Part shown: piece after piece, positions 23,301-34,099 of the stretch
Layout of the letters: the number at the start of each line of letters is the position of its first letter
How positions within the stretch are numbered: the first letter of the stretch is position 1
Assembly (NCBI GenBank): GCA_020726505.1
Contig: JAHLEZ010000013.1
Span: 1,240,001 to 1,304,000, forward strand
Direction: 5' to 3'
Length of the DNA stretch: 64,000 nt
Origin: Leptodontidium sp. MPI-SDFR-AT-0119
Lineage: Eukaryota; Ascomycota; Leotiomycetes; Helotiales; Leptodontidiaceae
Position numbers and translations under genes: made by a program
Notes under the pieces: generated by a model
The model's input: the letters and a program-made list of their open reading frames with translations, nothing else
Databases searched by the model: none
What the model was told of the DNA's origin: nothing

Positions 23301-25700
23301 GGTTGTTATATTGCGTATTTAGCGTATTTAGCTGTTATAAATAAACTAGAAATGGAATATTTACGTCCACGATTTAGAAGTTTATTTCTCTAGCCGGAGT
23401 GTTAATTATAATAACCCTTAGGGATAGTCGCGAACTAGTACCGAATGTGATTCGGCTCTGGCCCGCCTAGTTAGTGTCAAACTTAATATCTTGAATTCGC
23501 TATAAAGCTCGTAGCTAGTTAATCCCTCCCGTGTTTTTGTTAAATGCCCTTGTATTAATTAATAGTCCTTGAAAAAATCTGTCTATTTATTACGTTATAT
23601 AGGCCTTACTAAGAGTAAGTCTCTTGATTTTACTTTTTAAGATGTAAGTAGCCTTCCTCTTCTTAAGTTACCCTATGATTTCTCGTATATTATATTATAC
23701 TTTACTTATTGTAAATATAATCGTGAAGTTTGCGGTATTATTATTATTATCGTCGTTAAAACTTTTTAAAGAATCGTTAATATTTATCGAAGTGTTTAAA
23801 TCCGCATCTTAGTGACTTCTTAAATAATATTCGGATATAATCCGATTTTAGTTCGAATTGAGGTCGATCCCCTTAATATAAGCTAAGTAGTTTCTAAAGG
23901 TCTTGTCTGTGGCCTTTACTTCTTCGGCCTTGCGCGCCGCGAAGTATTGTGCCTTTGACGCTACTTACTTTTTATTAGAGTAGCGATTATTATAGTAATT
24001 TATCTTTTTATAGATAATATAGCTTATATAGCCTAGTATAAGTTAGAATTTGTCTCCGCGTTTGTTTCTACTTAAAAATTTCATCTTGCGGTTAAAGTAA
24101 TAAGCCGCCTTATTTACGATATAAGATTAGTAGCGATTCGTATATAATCTAGAGTACTTACTTACCCTTAATCCTGAGTCATGAGTTACTTTAACGCCGA
24201 CGGTAAAGCGAAGATTATTTATTAATATAGGGAAAGTAGGGGGTGCTTAAAATAAGGCTATCTTAAAGAAGAGGTTCCCTAATACTTCTTACACGAGTTT
24301 ATCGCGGAGTGTCTTATTGTTCTATATATTATTGTCCTTTAGGCCAAGCTAAATACTTTATAGTTCCTTGGCGAAGTTCTCTAATTAAGTTAATATTAAT
24401 TTTCCCGTTTAATAAGGCTCCTCTTGAAATAATGAGAAAGTTAAATTAAACTATTAACTAAGGAACTTATTAGCTCTCTCCTCTGTCTTAAAGTGTTCGC
24501 GAGTCGTCTTAATAAGTTTATTAAATAAGTACCCCTTATTTTAAAGGTACTAGTAGTAGTATAAACTAACTCTATCTTGTAGTATTAACGAAAAAGCTTA
24601 GTTCTAGACTTTAGTCTTAACTAATACTCTCTAATACAAGTTGGCGAAGATATAAAGTTTCTTATTTAAGTAATTCTTGTTTTTACTATATTAAAGCTCC
24701 TTAGTGTATATCTTAATAAGGTTTACTACCGATTTTACTTAGTCTAAGGTTAATAAATTTATAATATACTATGACGGCCGAATCGGCTTTGTATATAATC
24801 CGGTAGTCTTAGGAACCTTAAATGATAGTAATGACCCGTCCCGTGAGTGTATTACTAGCGTTAGTGTAAGATTTAGTAACGCGTAGTTATTTAATTTTTA
24901 TAAGTAAAGATTACTTAGGAAATCCCTTTTAAGAGTAAATAAGAACTCCTTCTTTAAGACTATAAGTAGGGGAGTTATATTATATAAATCCTTAACCTTA
25001 TCTCCTTTAGTAAGGGAGATCTTAAGTGATCCTAATAATTAAATCGTCTTTGTAAGCTTTACTCCTAACCCTTTTAAAGAAGTGTCTTTCTCTATAGAAT
25101 AAATAACTACCTCTAGTTAGTATTATAAAAACATCGGGGTTTAATTTTGTTAAAGTATTATTAAGAACGGTAGTAGTAGTTAAGAGAGTAATTCCCGGAT
25201 GTGATTTAGTACTAATTTAGGGTAGTTCCGAATTTACATCTTTATTTAGTCCTTTAGTTACAAATTTTCTTTAGCTTGTATTGCCTTTGTTAAAGCCTTT
25301 ACTGTTCTCGTCCCCCTTTATTGTTATATAAATACACTAAAGGCTCGTAAGTCGTCCTTAAGGTATATACGTTTTATAACCTTAATTAATTTGAACTCCT
25401 TTACCGTTTAACCCTTAAAATACTCCTAAAAGTCCTAAAAAAAGAACTCTCTCTTAATATAACCGTTATAAAAGAACTCACGGAACTTCTACGAGTATAC
25501 TATCGTATCTCTTATAAAAGCTAAACTAAGATTTAGCGTTTCTCTTAGTGTAGCCGTATTATTAAATATTTCTAGAGTTAACTTTAGCTCTGGCGTATAG
25601 TCTAAAGTATCCGCTATTATATCGGATACGATTCGTAGGTAATCTAGTAGGTTCCCGGATAGGTTTCTTAAAGGTCTAAAGTTCTAGATTTAAGGATATT
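20383..25700 (-). pseudogene. gag-pol of Copia element A
   Basis: Minus-strand counterpart of the B polyprotein; the 5' limit is approximate. The RNase H end is readable around 20530-20900, for example LALELYAIVTNINILI and TDSLSLYKYIIKFSITKEKR, corresponding to the Copia RNase H block (ASELYam....TDSkSLY.cl.kl.tt.EKRLM). The stop is TAA at 20383-20385. Integrase and RT regions are present by collinearity with B but shredded by RIP stops. Confidence 0.75.
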
Positions 25701-25938
25701 AAATTAACAATCTTCGTAAAGTAATTGTCGTGTTATAATAGCTCTTCTTTGACGTGTAGTCGTCTTAATTAAGTCTTAAGAGAGAAGTTACTTTCCCTTC
25801 ACGATTTGGAAAAGGTAAAATGCCCTTTAAGAAAAATATAATAAAGTACTCCTTAAGTTAAAGCCCAAAATCCGCTCTATAGCCTAAGACCTTTTTTATT
25901 TATAATAAGGTTGACAATATAAGCTTACTACTAATTAG

Positions 25939-26194
25939 TGTCGGTATAATACTAATTTATATACTACGCTATATATGTGAATATATTCTAATGCGAGTAT
26001 AGCGACAAAGTAATAAATGTATAGTTTAAAATTTATGTATATTTTAAGAGAGTATAAGAAGAACTAAACTATATATTACGAAACCCCACTAAATCTCCAC
26101 CGAAACTAGTCCAGCTAAGTTCTAACCCCTGACTTTGACCCGCACCCCCTTTTCCGGACCGAAGGATGCTCATGCAGGGACCTGTGGACCAACA
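25939..26194 (-). repeat. 5' LTR of element A
   Basis: 256 bp. The inner (left) end is mutated (TGTCGGTATAATACTAATTT), while the outer end CAGGGACCTGTGGACCAACA is intact. Confidence 0.9.
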
Positions 26195-27265
26195 GATACA
26201 TAATAACTACTTAAGCAAGTAGAAGCCGCTATTACTATATTCGAAGAAAAGCACTTTAATAAGGTAACTGTCTTTGTATTCGACTAATTAAGTACTCACG
26301 TTAATAAAGGAGATAGAGCTTTAAACGCTTTTATAATAAATCTTAGCGAAGGAAGAGCTCCTTTACTTCAAAAAGTAAGTTATTTCTTCTTTTATTTTAA
26401 TAATTTACTAATTTAATTTAGAATACTATCTTTCCTCTTAATATTTCTAAGGCTAAGAAAGCTCGTGGATTAATTAGTACTATTTAAGAGCTTAATTACA
26501 AGGTCGAGAAGACTATTAAGGTTGAAATTCCTAGTAAAAAAAAGAGAGTTTCAAAGACTATTATCGAAGAAGTCTTAAAAGGACTAAAACAGATTTTAGC
26601 TGAAAGAGGCTGTCTACTTATTAGTAAGTACTCTTTTTTAATTAAATAATATACTAATATTTTATAAGCAAAAAACTACTTATTACTAAGTGTATAAGTA
26701 AAGCCAAAAAGAGGTGTAAAAACCTTCTTTTTTAGCCTCCGACTAAACAAGCTACTTGTTATTTAGCAAGGATTTTAGCTAATCATAAGGACTTTTTTAA
26801 GCAAAAGTCGGCTTTAGAAGAGCTTCTTTTAGCGAGAGGCCATAAGTGCTTATTTCTACCGAAATTCCACTGCGAGCTAAACCCGATTGAGATGTATTAG
26901 GCCTATTGTAAAAACCTCTATAAGCAGGTTTAGAAGATTACTTTTGACGACGTAAGTACTTCTCACACTTGGCTTACCTTATTATATTTGGCCTACCCTT
27001 TACGTTATATTTAATTAATTAATTTTTTTTCTAGGCTTAATAAGCTGCTTTTAAAGCACTTGATTCTTGTCTTCTTAATACTATTCGAAGGTTTATTAAT
27101 CGAGCTTTTCGGTTTATGGACGCTTACTGAAAAGGGCTTAGCGTCAAATAAGCTGTTTAGTGTGTAAAAAAACAAAGTGGCTATAGGTCTATTTTAGAGA
27201 AGTAGATAAAAGAGTTTAATATTATACTAAAAGGAAATCTAGTAGAAATAGACGAGCTCGCTTAA
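26195..27265 (+). pseudogene. H transposase, C-terminal part
   Basis: Resumes after the GATAC duplication: LLKQVEAAITIFEEKHFNKV then VTVFVFD (second catalytic Asp), an Asn-Ala stretch NAFIINLSEGRAPLLQK, and later KSALEELLLARGHKCLFLPK followed by FHCELNPIEMY with the catalytic Glu. Three GT-AG introns are visible: 26375-26421, 26624-26668 (TATACTAATAT branch) and 26952-27034 (GTAAGT to TTTTTCTAG). The likely stop is TAA at 27263-27265. Missing Trp and Gln codons are TAG or TAA. The frame joins that of the N-terminal part exactly across element A. Confidence 0.82.
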
Positions 27266-28030
27266 TTTCATTAGTTAGATTCTGTATTTATTTACTAGCG
27301 CGGTAGCTAGCTTAACAGTTATAAAAGTGCTTTATAAAGAATGATAATTAGAATTAGAGTCTGATATTTAATATTGTATTCTCGGCTAATAGAAAATCGC
27401 CGGCTATTAGTAAAATCACCCGAAACGACTAAGTTAATATAATTATAAATAAAGCTCTTTAATATCAAATAATAACTTATAGATAATATTCGCTTGATTT
27501 GCTATAATAATTAAGTGATGGCGTCGAGATATACACGCAGAATTATTAATATTTTAAGAATAAAGAAGACTTTTAAGCTATAGAATAGCCGAATTACGCT
27601 AATTACTAAGCATCAGTCCTTATATATTAATTATTAAAGTATAATTAGCATAGAGTATTAATATATAAGTTGAATTATATAATAAATATTAAAATAATAA
27701 TTTTTAAACTTTTTAATTATTTAGAAAAATTAAAGAATTAAAATAAAGTAAGTCTTGATAATAATTATAAAGTTTTTTTCTTATTAAAAGCTCTATTATA
27801 CTTGGAATATTCCTTAGGTAAAAAAATATTTCGGAAATATTCATATATTAATTTTAAAAATATATATTTTTAAAAAAAAAAGTAAAAAAAATTTAGTCCT
27901 GCCAAGACTTTTGTTTTTAAATATAACTATCTCACCGCTAGCCTAATCGGGACAAAAGTGGGTCTATTATAATGCTAGTAGTCAGGCGGAGATCTTAGGT
28001 TAAATAGAATTTTAATAACTAATACTTTTT
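27266..28030 (+). other. 3' noncoding part of H
   Basis: AT-rich with no gene. GGGACAAAAGTGGGTCTATT near 27943-27962 repeats directly a segment near 16411-16430 at the other end of H. Confidence 0.5.
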
Positions 28031-28060
28031 AAAATTGTCGTGTTTGAAGCGGTCGTACTG
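28031..28060 (-). repeat. Right terminal inverted repeat of H
   Basis: Perfect inverted match of 16192-16221, followed by the TA target duplication. Confidence 0.9.
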
Positions 28061-28176
28061 TAAATACGTACTAGACGGTATTATAGGTCGAGAAGGAAGC
28101 GTAGGTAAGTGTTAAGAGACACTTATATTACTACTTAAAAAACTCTTTAAAAGTTCCCCTTAACTTACTAATAACT

Positions 28177-28349
28177 TGTCGTGCAAAAGGTCTCTCTCAA
28201 TCGACGGCCGGCATGGCTCTCATAGTGGCTGCAACGTGGTGGCAAAAGTGTCTGATTTCTAGGAGGGAGCTCCTGTCTGCAACTGCCCCTATAACTAACT
28301 GGCCTACTTACGTAGGCTAGGCACGTGCGCATACCTATGTTACACGACA
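28177..28349 (-). repeat. 3' LTR of element G
   Basis: 173 bp, starts TGTCGTGCAAAAGG and ends TTACACGACA. The outer half is unmutated; the inner end shows CCTATGTTAC where the partner has CCTGTGTTGC. Confidence 0.9.
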
Positions 28350-28951
28350 CACCCCCTAGTTGTGACAGAGCTCTAAGGTGCACCCCCTAAATCAATAAGA
28401 GTCTAATATATATAGAAAATGTGGCAAGTACGCCATATAGTGGCACATAAGCCGAAACAACAGCTAATTGACCTCCAAATACGTCCCTCCACGTGTCCGC
28501 GTCGCTTTAAGTAGTGCCGTCTCATTCCGGCGCTCTAAATAAATGAACAAGGGCACCTTATTTAGGTAACCCCTCCACTGCGAAACACTGTAGACTTTCC
28601 GTAAAGCAACCCGTACTTAAAGAGCTAAAAGCAAAGAGCCAGCAGGCTCACACTAGACTAGCAGGCCCAAAAACATCGGAAACAACAACTTCCACCCCCC
28701 AGAGGCTAGCCAAAGCGCTAGGGGCTCAACAATATGATGTCGTAACACTAAAGCAGGTGTATTTTGGCTAGTAGGGGAGCGACCTCCTACTACAACCGTC
28801 GAGCATGGCCACTGCAAACTATTACTCCTAGCAGGTGTATTGTGGCCAGTACGGGAGCGACCTCGTAACTGCACTTCTTCTAGTATAGCCACCGCAAACT
28901 ATACTTCTAGCACATCCTTTACTGTACTAAGTCACTATTTCCCTACTCTCT

Positions 28952-30127
28952 TTAAGCCTCTATCAGTCCCTTGCCTTCCCACGTGGCTTTGCCTTTGGCA
29001 CCCTCCTTAGAGGCACCATCTCCGGAGCCAGAGCCAGAGCCAGAGCCTAGCTAACCCTTCTCTCGGAGCCTCTCCCGCAACTGTTAGTACTCTAAGAGCT
29101 CTAGACGTTAGCGAATTGACTTCTTGTCGTCGTCTAAGAGCTGTATTTGACGTTTAGTACGACCTATTAGAGCTAGCTCTAGTCTAGAGTAGTCTCTAGG
29201 GAGCCATGTGTGCTTCCTTTAACAAGGGCACTTGTTAGTACTATCACTACGTCCTCCTAGCGTTACATATACTCCACCACCTCTAGTACCTTTCCTGTCT
29301 AAGCGCTTCTTAGCGGTAGTAGTCACTTATAAGTAAGTTTCTAGTATGCGGCTATACTCCTCAAGCGTGCGACTAGGCTTTTCCCCCATAACATCGGCCT
29401 CTAAGACCCTCCGGAGCTACTCAGCACTCCATTCCGGTGCAACCCTCACAGTAACAGTCTCTAAAAACGTCTGTATAGCGCTAGTTCCCTTAATGACATC
29501 TAGCTTTAGAGACTTCGCTCTAGCCAGAGCTTAGAACTAGTTGTCTAACTATATATTCGGGTGTATTGAGCCTTACTTACTAGTCTCTAACACGTCTAAA
29601 TACGCGTCTCTCCGGTGTTGTTTGTATTACTTAGGGGTCGGCGCATACTTCTTTTAAAGCTCCCGCACTAGGTTCTGAAGAGTCAGGCGTCCTTTAGCGA
29701 TCAGTTACTCCTTGTGAGGCTCCAAAAGTATATACGGCACAGACTAGTTCACTTATTCCCACAATACCTAGTACCGTTAATTTGACGCTGCCTAGCGCGT
29801 ATACCGCATACTATAGTCGCGTTAGTACGCCTAGTACTCCTTTTTTATATCTTTAAAGCGTGCTAGTAAAATCGCTGGCTTGTCTAGAATGTCCCGAATG
29901 TCCACTTCCCACGTGTTCTGCCTGTGCTTATCTTCTATGTGTATAAGCTCTTTAATCGTCGGAGGTAGCGCAGGCTCTAAATCAGCTGTGTGTGGAGAAT
30001 CAGGTCCGTCGGGGTCAACATAGTACTATGTTCCCCGGACTATTACCTGAGCCTTTAGCTCTACTAGCCACGGCGGAAACATCTCTCGTTTGGACGTAAG
30101 GGTAACTGTCGGAGCTAAAGTAGCCAT
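28952..30127 (-). pseudogene. Gag-like frame of element G
   Basis: From ATG at 30127 a single frame of 391 codons runs to TAA at 28952-28954 (possibly a mutated Gln, since sense continues). It is interrupted about 20 times, and every internal stop I read is TAG or TAA at a place suited to Trp or Gln; none is TGA. It starts MATLAPTVTLTSKREMFPPW. A Copia-gag-like body follows (IRDILDKPAILLARFKDI). Near the end is NKCPC, stop, RKHTWLPRDYS, which looks like a CxC-x4-H-x5-C zinc knuckle with Cys changed to Tyr. The tail is Gly-Ser rich (LGSGSGSGSGDG). It should have formed particles packaging G RNA. Confidence 0.7.
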
Positions 30128-30303
30128 TTTAGAGTCTACGAAGGTCGTTTAAGGTATACGAAGGTAGTTATGTGCGAAGGTAGTTTAATAATCTTTGAAG
30201 AGTTGTTTCTATAGGGGAGAATACTATATAACTCACTGTTACTCCACAGAACTATTACTAAACTACTAACTTTAGAGCCTCTATAGTTTCTAATACTACG
30301 CAA

Positions 30304-30325
30304 CAGCGCGTACGGGGCTTATAAC
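30304..30325 (-). other. Primer-binding site of element G, initiator tRNA-Met half
   Basis: On the minus strand the base after the 5' LTR starts GTTATAAGCCCCGTACGCGC. Its complement is an anticodon arm with loop CTCATAA after one RIP-type change is allowed for, the initiator tRNA-Met loop, extending into the 5' half of the tRNA. Copia-type retrotransposons are known to prime with a cleaved initiator tRNA half. Element C shares the first 12 bases. Confidence 0.6.
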
Positions 30326-30498
30326 TGTCGTACAAAAGGTCTCTCTCAATCGACGGCCGGCATGGCTCTCATAGTAGCTGTAACGTGGTGGCAAAAGTGT
30401 CTGATTTCTAGGAGGGAGCTCCTGTCTGCAACTGCCCCTATAACTAACTGGCCTGCTTACGTAAGCTAGGCACGTGCGTATACCTGTGTTGCACGACA
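30326..30498 (-). repeat. 5' LTR of element G
   Basis: 173 bp. The inner start is mutated (TGTCGTACAAAAGG, GTAGCTGTAACG) and the outer end TTGCACGACA is intact. Confidence 0.9.
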
Positions 30499-30525
30499 TA
30501 ACTCCTCTAAAGCGATAGTATTAAT

Positions 30526-33500
30526 ATGTCCTCCTCTTAAAACGAATTTATTAATAAAGACAACGCTCTCTTAAGCTAGCGAAAATAATAGCTATAGTAA
30601 TAGACGCGTTTTTAGTACTATATTAAGCTTAAGGGCATCTATGATTTTGTCGACTTAGATAGTAAAGACGCCGAGAACCTCTTAGAGACGAGACTAAGGG
30701 CTCTTAACATTAACGAATATATATAAAACGAAACAAACTAGCGCTTTATATAATAAATAGTATAAATGAGCGACGCCGAGTGAAAAATGTACTAAAAGTA
30801 AGAATCGTTTATAAAGGAAGAGAAGAAGACCCTTATAAAGCTATAGGCGGCTATTAAACTTAAGGAGGCGTCTTTTAGTGACGTTAAGGAAGTTTAAGAA
30901 GCTTATATTAAAGAGTTCTAGAATAAGCTCGCTTAATAGACAATGCTTAGCACTAAGTATTAGTACCTCTTTAACTAGGTTAATAGCACTATTAGTAGCT
31001 CGATTCTTACTGACGTTATTAACGATAATAAGTTAAAGGGCTAAACTAGCTTATAAGCGTTAATTAGATTAATTAAACGAGACCTCGCTCCCTTAGACGC
31101 CTTTGTACTCTTATCGGTTATCTTAGACTATTAAGAGGCACTCGTAAACACGTTAAGTATAAGAAGAAAAGGAAAGATAGACCCTTAGGCGTAGTATAAG
31201 ATATAGTAAAAGTAATACTGTCTTATTAAAGTGTATAATATTTCTAAGATTAAGGGCGTTTTAAGTATTAAAGACTTTCTCTTTATAGTATTAGTTTACG
31301 CCGAAATATAAGCTACACAAGCTTCTACTAACGTGATAAGAGACGATACCCTCAGTCGATAATATTATATAACGCTTAAAGAGTACGGCCTCGTATTTAG
31401 AGCTATATTAGAGGAGTACTACAAGACGGGACACGGGAGTAAAAAGACGCCTAATAGGCTATATACGTTTCTCGGCAGTTAATCTAACGCTTTAGATAAT
31501 AACTCTAGTGGCTCTAGGAGACGCTCTAGCTTAGGACTAAGGAGCTTATTACAATTAAACTGTAGTAATATGAAGTGCCCCTATAAGAATACTTATTAAA
31601 ACGACAGGATTAAGTGTTAAAGAGTTAAGTACGCTTACGACGGCGGTTGCGTAAACAAGTTAAAGAGCCACCTAAACGACGACGAAATTAAGAAGATCCG
31701 CGAGGCTATTAATACGCCCGAATTCGCGACTTTATAAAAAGAAATCGCTAAAAAAGGTTAAGAAAAGCTCCTTGTTACTTAAATTACTAAAACTATTATT
31801 TAAAAGAAGTAGAGAAAAGACAAAGACGACAGTATCTCGTCGCCCGCGCTAGTACTAGTACTTACGAAGAGTAAATACTCTAGAAACGTTAATATTATTA
31901 TAATTAACTTGAAGCTCTTAAATATAAATAAAGTAATAAGAATATACGTTATAGACTTCGTTAATAGTCTATACGTATTATTAGAGAGTATATTAGTTAA
32001 TAACTATGGTACGTAATATCTTATTAATAATAAGAAGAAGTTAATTCCGGGTACCTTTATAAAGTCTTTAAGTGACGACTATATAAAAGTAAGAATATAA
32101 CGTCTCTTAGTTATTAGTCGGGGGAAGCGACTCTTTAAAAATGTATTATATAATAAAGACGGCTTAAATACTCGGGACTTAACGTTAAATAACGTCGTAG
32201 TCGTGATTAGTTTTAACGTTAATATAATCTCTAAGGCGCTACTAACTAACATTAAAGTATAATACTCTAAGAAAGACAAGACTTTAAGGTTTAAGGAAGT
32301 CTAAGAGAGCGTGGTAGTGTGATAGTTAGAGCGGAGATATAACTTGACTTTCTTTAAATATAAGCCTCTTAATTACTTCAGTCGTACTTATAACCTAGTG
32401 ACTTTAAGACGCTCTCTTATAATAATATACTTAACTCTTTGTCGAAGCTTAAGACATACGTTTTAATTAAGTAAAGAGCAACTGAGAGCTCGCGCTATAA
32501 CGCCACAACTTTGGCACTTAAGAATAGGTTATCTTAGGGAGGAGGTATTATAAGTATTACTTTAAGTAAGTAAAGGGGTTTAATTCGATAGAGTCTCTAG
32601 GACGTAATACGAGGACTGCGCTATTACGTACGCCGAGAACGTTATATCGCGACGGGAGTCTAAAAACAAAGTAACTAAGCTGTTTTATAAAGTCCTTTAG
32701 GACTTATTCGACTTCCCTTTAGGCTTTAATAAAACGAAATGGCTACTCGTAATTAAGGACGAGTATAGTAGGAAACTATTTGGCTAGACTATCTTAAGTA
32801 AGTCGCTAAACTACGTTATATTAGTACTATAGAACTTCGAATAATAAATTAAACGTTAATACGGACTATCGATTTGCGTAATCCGGCACGACAACGACAC
32901 ATCTATAATAGCGATTACTAAAGCGACGCGATATTAAAGTTAGACTATAGAAGAAGGAATAAAAGTAGAGAACCCCCCGGTATATACTAAAGAATTAGTA
33001 GGCGGCTTAGAGCGCGTAAGGCAAAAAGTTATTGCTAAATTAATAAAAATACGTGTTTAAGCGAATTTACTATTAAACTTATACCTTGAAGTATATTACA
33101 TAGCGATTTAACTATATAATAAAAGCCCCCTCGCACAACAGAAGATAAAGAGTCTAAACTAAGTACTCTAAGAGTAGTTTCGGGGCTACTTTCGGTAATA
33201 CGACTTACTAATTATAAAGAAGCTCTTAATAGACTTAAGACTAAATTAAAGTGGGGAGTACGCGTATAAGGCGCGCGTATACTTAGTAAAAAGCGATAGA
33301 GAGGCCGAAAGAGACAAAAGAAGCTTTAAAGTCAACCTTAAGGCGTACGTCGGATACTTAGTTAGTTATATTACTTTTAACTTATATAAGATTTAAGTGC
33401 CTTAATTACGCCGTGTCGTTATTATATATAACGTTCGCTTTAATAAGACGAAGTTTTACTCTCTAGAAGAGGAGAGGTCAGTTAGCTAAACTACTTTTAC

Positions 33501-33592
33501 TTTAAAAGAGCTTATTACTATAATAGAGGAAGACGACGTCGCTTTAGATATAGGGTTTAATATAAGTAATATTATAGAGAACTGTTGGTCCA
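30526..33592 (+). pseudogene. gag, protease and integrase part of Copia element D
   Basis: ATG at 30526 begins MSSS with RIP stops thereafter. Collinear fragments include DFVDLDSKDAENLLETRLRA (gag) and, near 32505-32535, LWHLRIGYLR, the GAG-pre-integrase block. Integrase traces follow: LLVIKDEYSRKLFG, YGLSICVIRHDNDTS and TYTKELVGGLERVRQKVIAK-like text. The frame stops being readable at the AGAAC site, where element B inserted, and resumes at 48826. Confidence 0.75.
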
Positions 33593-33838
33593 CAGGTCCT
33601 TACATGAGTATACTTTAGTCTGGAAAAGTGGGTGCGGGTCAAAGTCAGGGGTTAGAGCTTAGCCGGACTAGTTTTAGTAGAGATTCGGTGGGGTTTTGTA
33701 GTATATAGTCTGGCTCTCCTCGCACTCTCTTAGAATATATATAGATTTTGAATTATATATTTATTACTCTATTACTATACTTGTATTAGAATATATTTAT
33801 ATATACGGTGTAATATATAAACTAGTATTATACTAACA
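33593..33838 (+). repeat. 5' LTR of element B
   Basis: Begins TGTTGGTCCACAGGTCCTTA with CA/TG kept; the inner end is mutated to GTATTATACTAACA where intact copies read GTACTGCACCGACA. Confidence 0.85.
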
Positions 33839-34099
33839 CTAATTAGTAGTAAGCTTATATTATTAACCTTATTATAAACAAAAAAGGTCTCAAGTTATAA
33901 AGCGGATTTTAGGCTTTAACTTAAGGAGTACTTTATTATATCTCTCCTTAAAGGGCATTTTACCTTTTCTAAATCGTAGAGGGGAAGTAACTTCTCTCTT
34001 AAGACTCGATTAAGACAATTACACGTTAAAGAAGAGCTATTATAATACGACAATTACTTTACAAAGACTACTAATTTAATATCTTTAAATCTAAAACTT

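Larger units (their letters stand above)
18623..26194 (-). mobile_element. Copia element A (7572 bp, TSD GATAC) inside H
   Basis: Two 256-bp LTRs at 18623-18878 and 25939-26194, minus orientation (start TGTTGGTCCACAGGTCC on the minus strand), flanked by GATAC at 18618-18622 and 26195-26199. It is the same family as element B. Internal gag-pol is on the minus strand and a convergent plus-strand gene lies between the pol end and the 3' LTR. Heavily RIP-mutated inside. Confidence 0.92.
16192..28060 (+). mobile_element. Tc1/mariner-like DNA transposon H, split by element A
   Basis: Perfect 30-bp terminal inverted repeats lie at 16192-16221 and 28031-28060, both starting CAGTACGACCGCTTCAAACA, with TA at both flanks (16190-16191, 28061-28062). 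Without element A it measures about 4.3 kb. It encodes one transposase with a D (HDES), D (FVFD) and E (CELNPIE) catalytic pattern of the IS630/Tc1/mariner type. It sits just inside the 5' LTR of D. Confidence 0.88.
28177..30498 (-). mobile_element. Non-autonomous gag-only Copia-type LTR element G (2322 bp, TSD TAACT)
   Basis: LTRs of exactly 173 bp at 28177-28349 and 30326-30498 (TGTCGTGCAAAAGGTCTCTC to GTTGCACGACA) with TAACT at 28172-28176 and 30499-30503. A G-rich tract complement (CACCCCCTAGTTG) abuts the left LTR and a primer-binding site abuts the right LTR, so the element runs on the minus strand. The 1.98-kb interior holds one gag-like frame and no protease, integrase or RT. It must depend on another element for movement. 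RIP is milder than in its neighbours. Confidence 0.88.

Noticed and set aside
28653..28892. Short minus-strand open frame at the end of element G
   Set aside because: No motif, and it lies beyond the gag-like frame next to the LTR.
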